A program made the position numbers and the translations under genes. 40,035 bases of DNA, from positions 1 through 40,035 of the forward strand of contig CP079700.1 of NCBI GenBank assembly GCA_021383565.1, read 5' to 3'. This DNA is from Levilactobacillus brevis (GTDB taxonomy: Bacteria; Bacillota; Bacilli; Lactobacillales; Lactobacillaceae). This document shows, one piece after another, positions 40,021 through 40,035 of the stretch (positions are counted from its first letter, which is position 1; each line of letters opens with the position of its first letter). The notes under the pieces are model-generated. The model made no database searches. It had not been told where the DNA came from and saw only the letters and a program-made list of their open reading frames with translations.

Positions 40021-40035
40021 TCATGATATCGCCAC

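Overview
The window looks like a large piece of a conjugative plasmid, or a plasmid-derived region, from a lactobacillus (family Lactobacillaceae, resembling the Lactiplantibacillus plantarum group). The inference rests on several features. The sequence has low GC and strong Gram-positive Shine-Dalgarno sites. The transfer operon has the gene order of lactobacillar tra regions. There are IS30, IS5 and IS982 elements, an LPQTN-anchored surface protein, and small Asp23/GlsB/CsbD stress genes. No complete replication initiator and no chromosomal housekeeping gene is visible.

Layout. (1) 1-1328: a truncated gene remnant followed by an IS30-family element. (2) 1410-7412: a complete type I restriction-modification operon, hsdR-hsdM-hsdS. 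(3) 7470-7845: a compact type I toxin-antitoxin locus with a 29-residue holin-like toxin and a convergent antisense RNA, lying between hsdS and the transfer operon. (4) 22653 down to 7843, minus strand: one long, tightly packed type IV secretion (conjugation) operon. In order it encodes a soluble protein, a pilin-like protein, a TraC-like membrane protein, the VirB4 N-domain, the VirB4 ATPase, an EssB/YukC-like protein, a lysozyme/NlpC hydrolase, a bitopic coiled-coil protein, a thioredoxin-like protein, a small membrane protein, a coupling protein split over two genes, a lipoprotein, a VirB6-like protein, a two-helix membrane protein, topoisomerase III, a hypothetical protein and an ArdC-like antirestriction protein. 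(5) 22763-23898: a frameshifted IS30-like element beside the operon promoter. (6) 23969-27202: mobilization region with a HTH protein, a MOBQ (MobA/MobL) relaxase, a candidate oriT, and two divergent small TraD-like accessory proteins. (7) 27192-27967: RelB-type antitoxin with a frameshifted PemK/MazF-type toxin. (8) 28154-29004: IS5/IS427-group element with a -1 frameshift signal. (9) 29074-32016: a RepA-like C-terminal fragment, a small-RNA-like transcription unit, and a parS-parA-parB-like partition locus. (10) 32194-34489: a small coiled-coil gene, a decayed IS30 copy and an IS982 element. (11) 34548-36180: a cell-wall-anchored MucBP-like adhesin. (12) 36606-38336: a third IS30 element and a serine resolvase. 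(13) 38514-39665: Asp23 (truncated), GlsB, a small membrane protein and CsbD. (14) 39700-40035: mostly non-coding, with a minus-strand terminator.

How it fits together. The relaxase nicks oriT. The split VirD4-like coupling protein hands the DNA to the VirB4-powered channel, and the NlpC/lysozyme protein opens the cell wall. ParA/ParB, RelB/PemK, the holin-like toxin and the type I RM system all favour stable plasmid carriage. The ArdC-like protein may protect incoming DNA from host restriction. By the predicted nick orientation the tra operon would enter the recipient last. The least ordinary features are the EssB/YukC-like (type VII secretion) protein inside a conjugation operon, the unannotated-size type I toxin locus whose antisense RNA lies directly downstream of the whole tra operon, and a shared C-terminal tail on the antirestriction protein and the broken PemK toxin.
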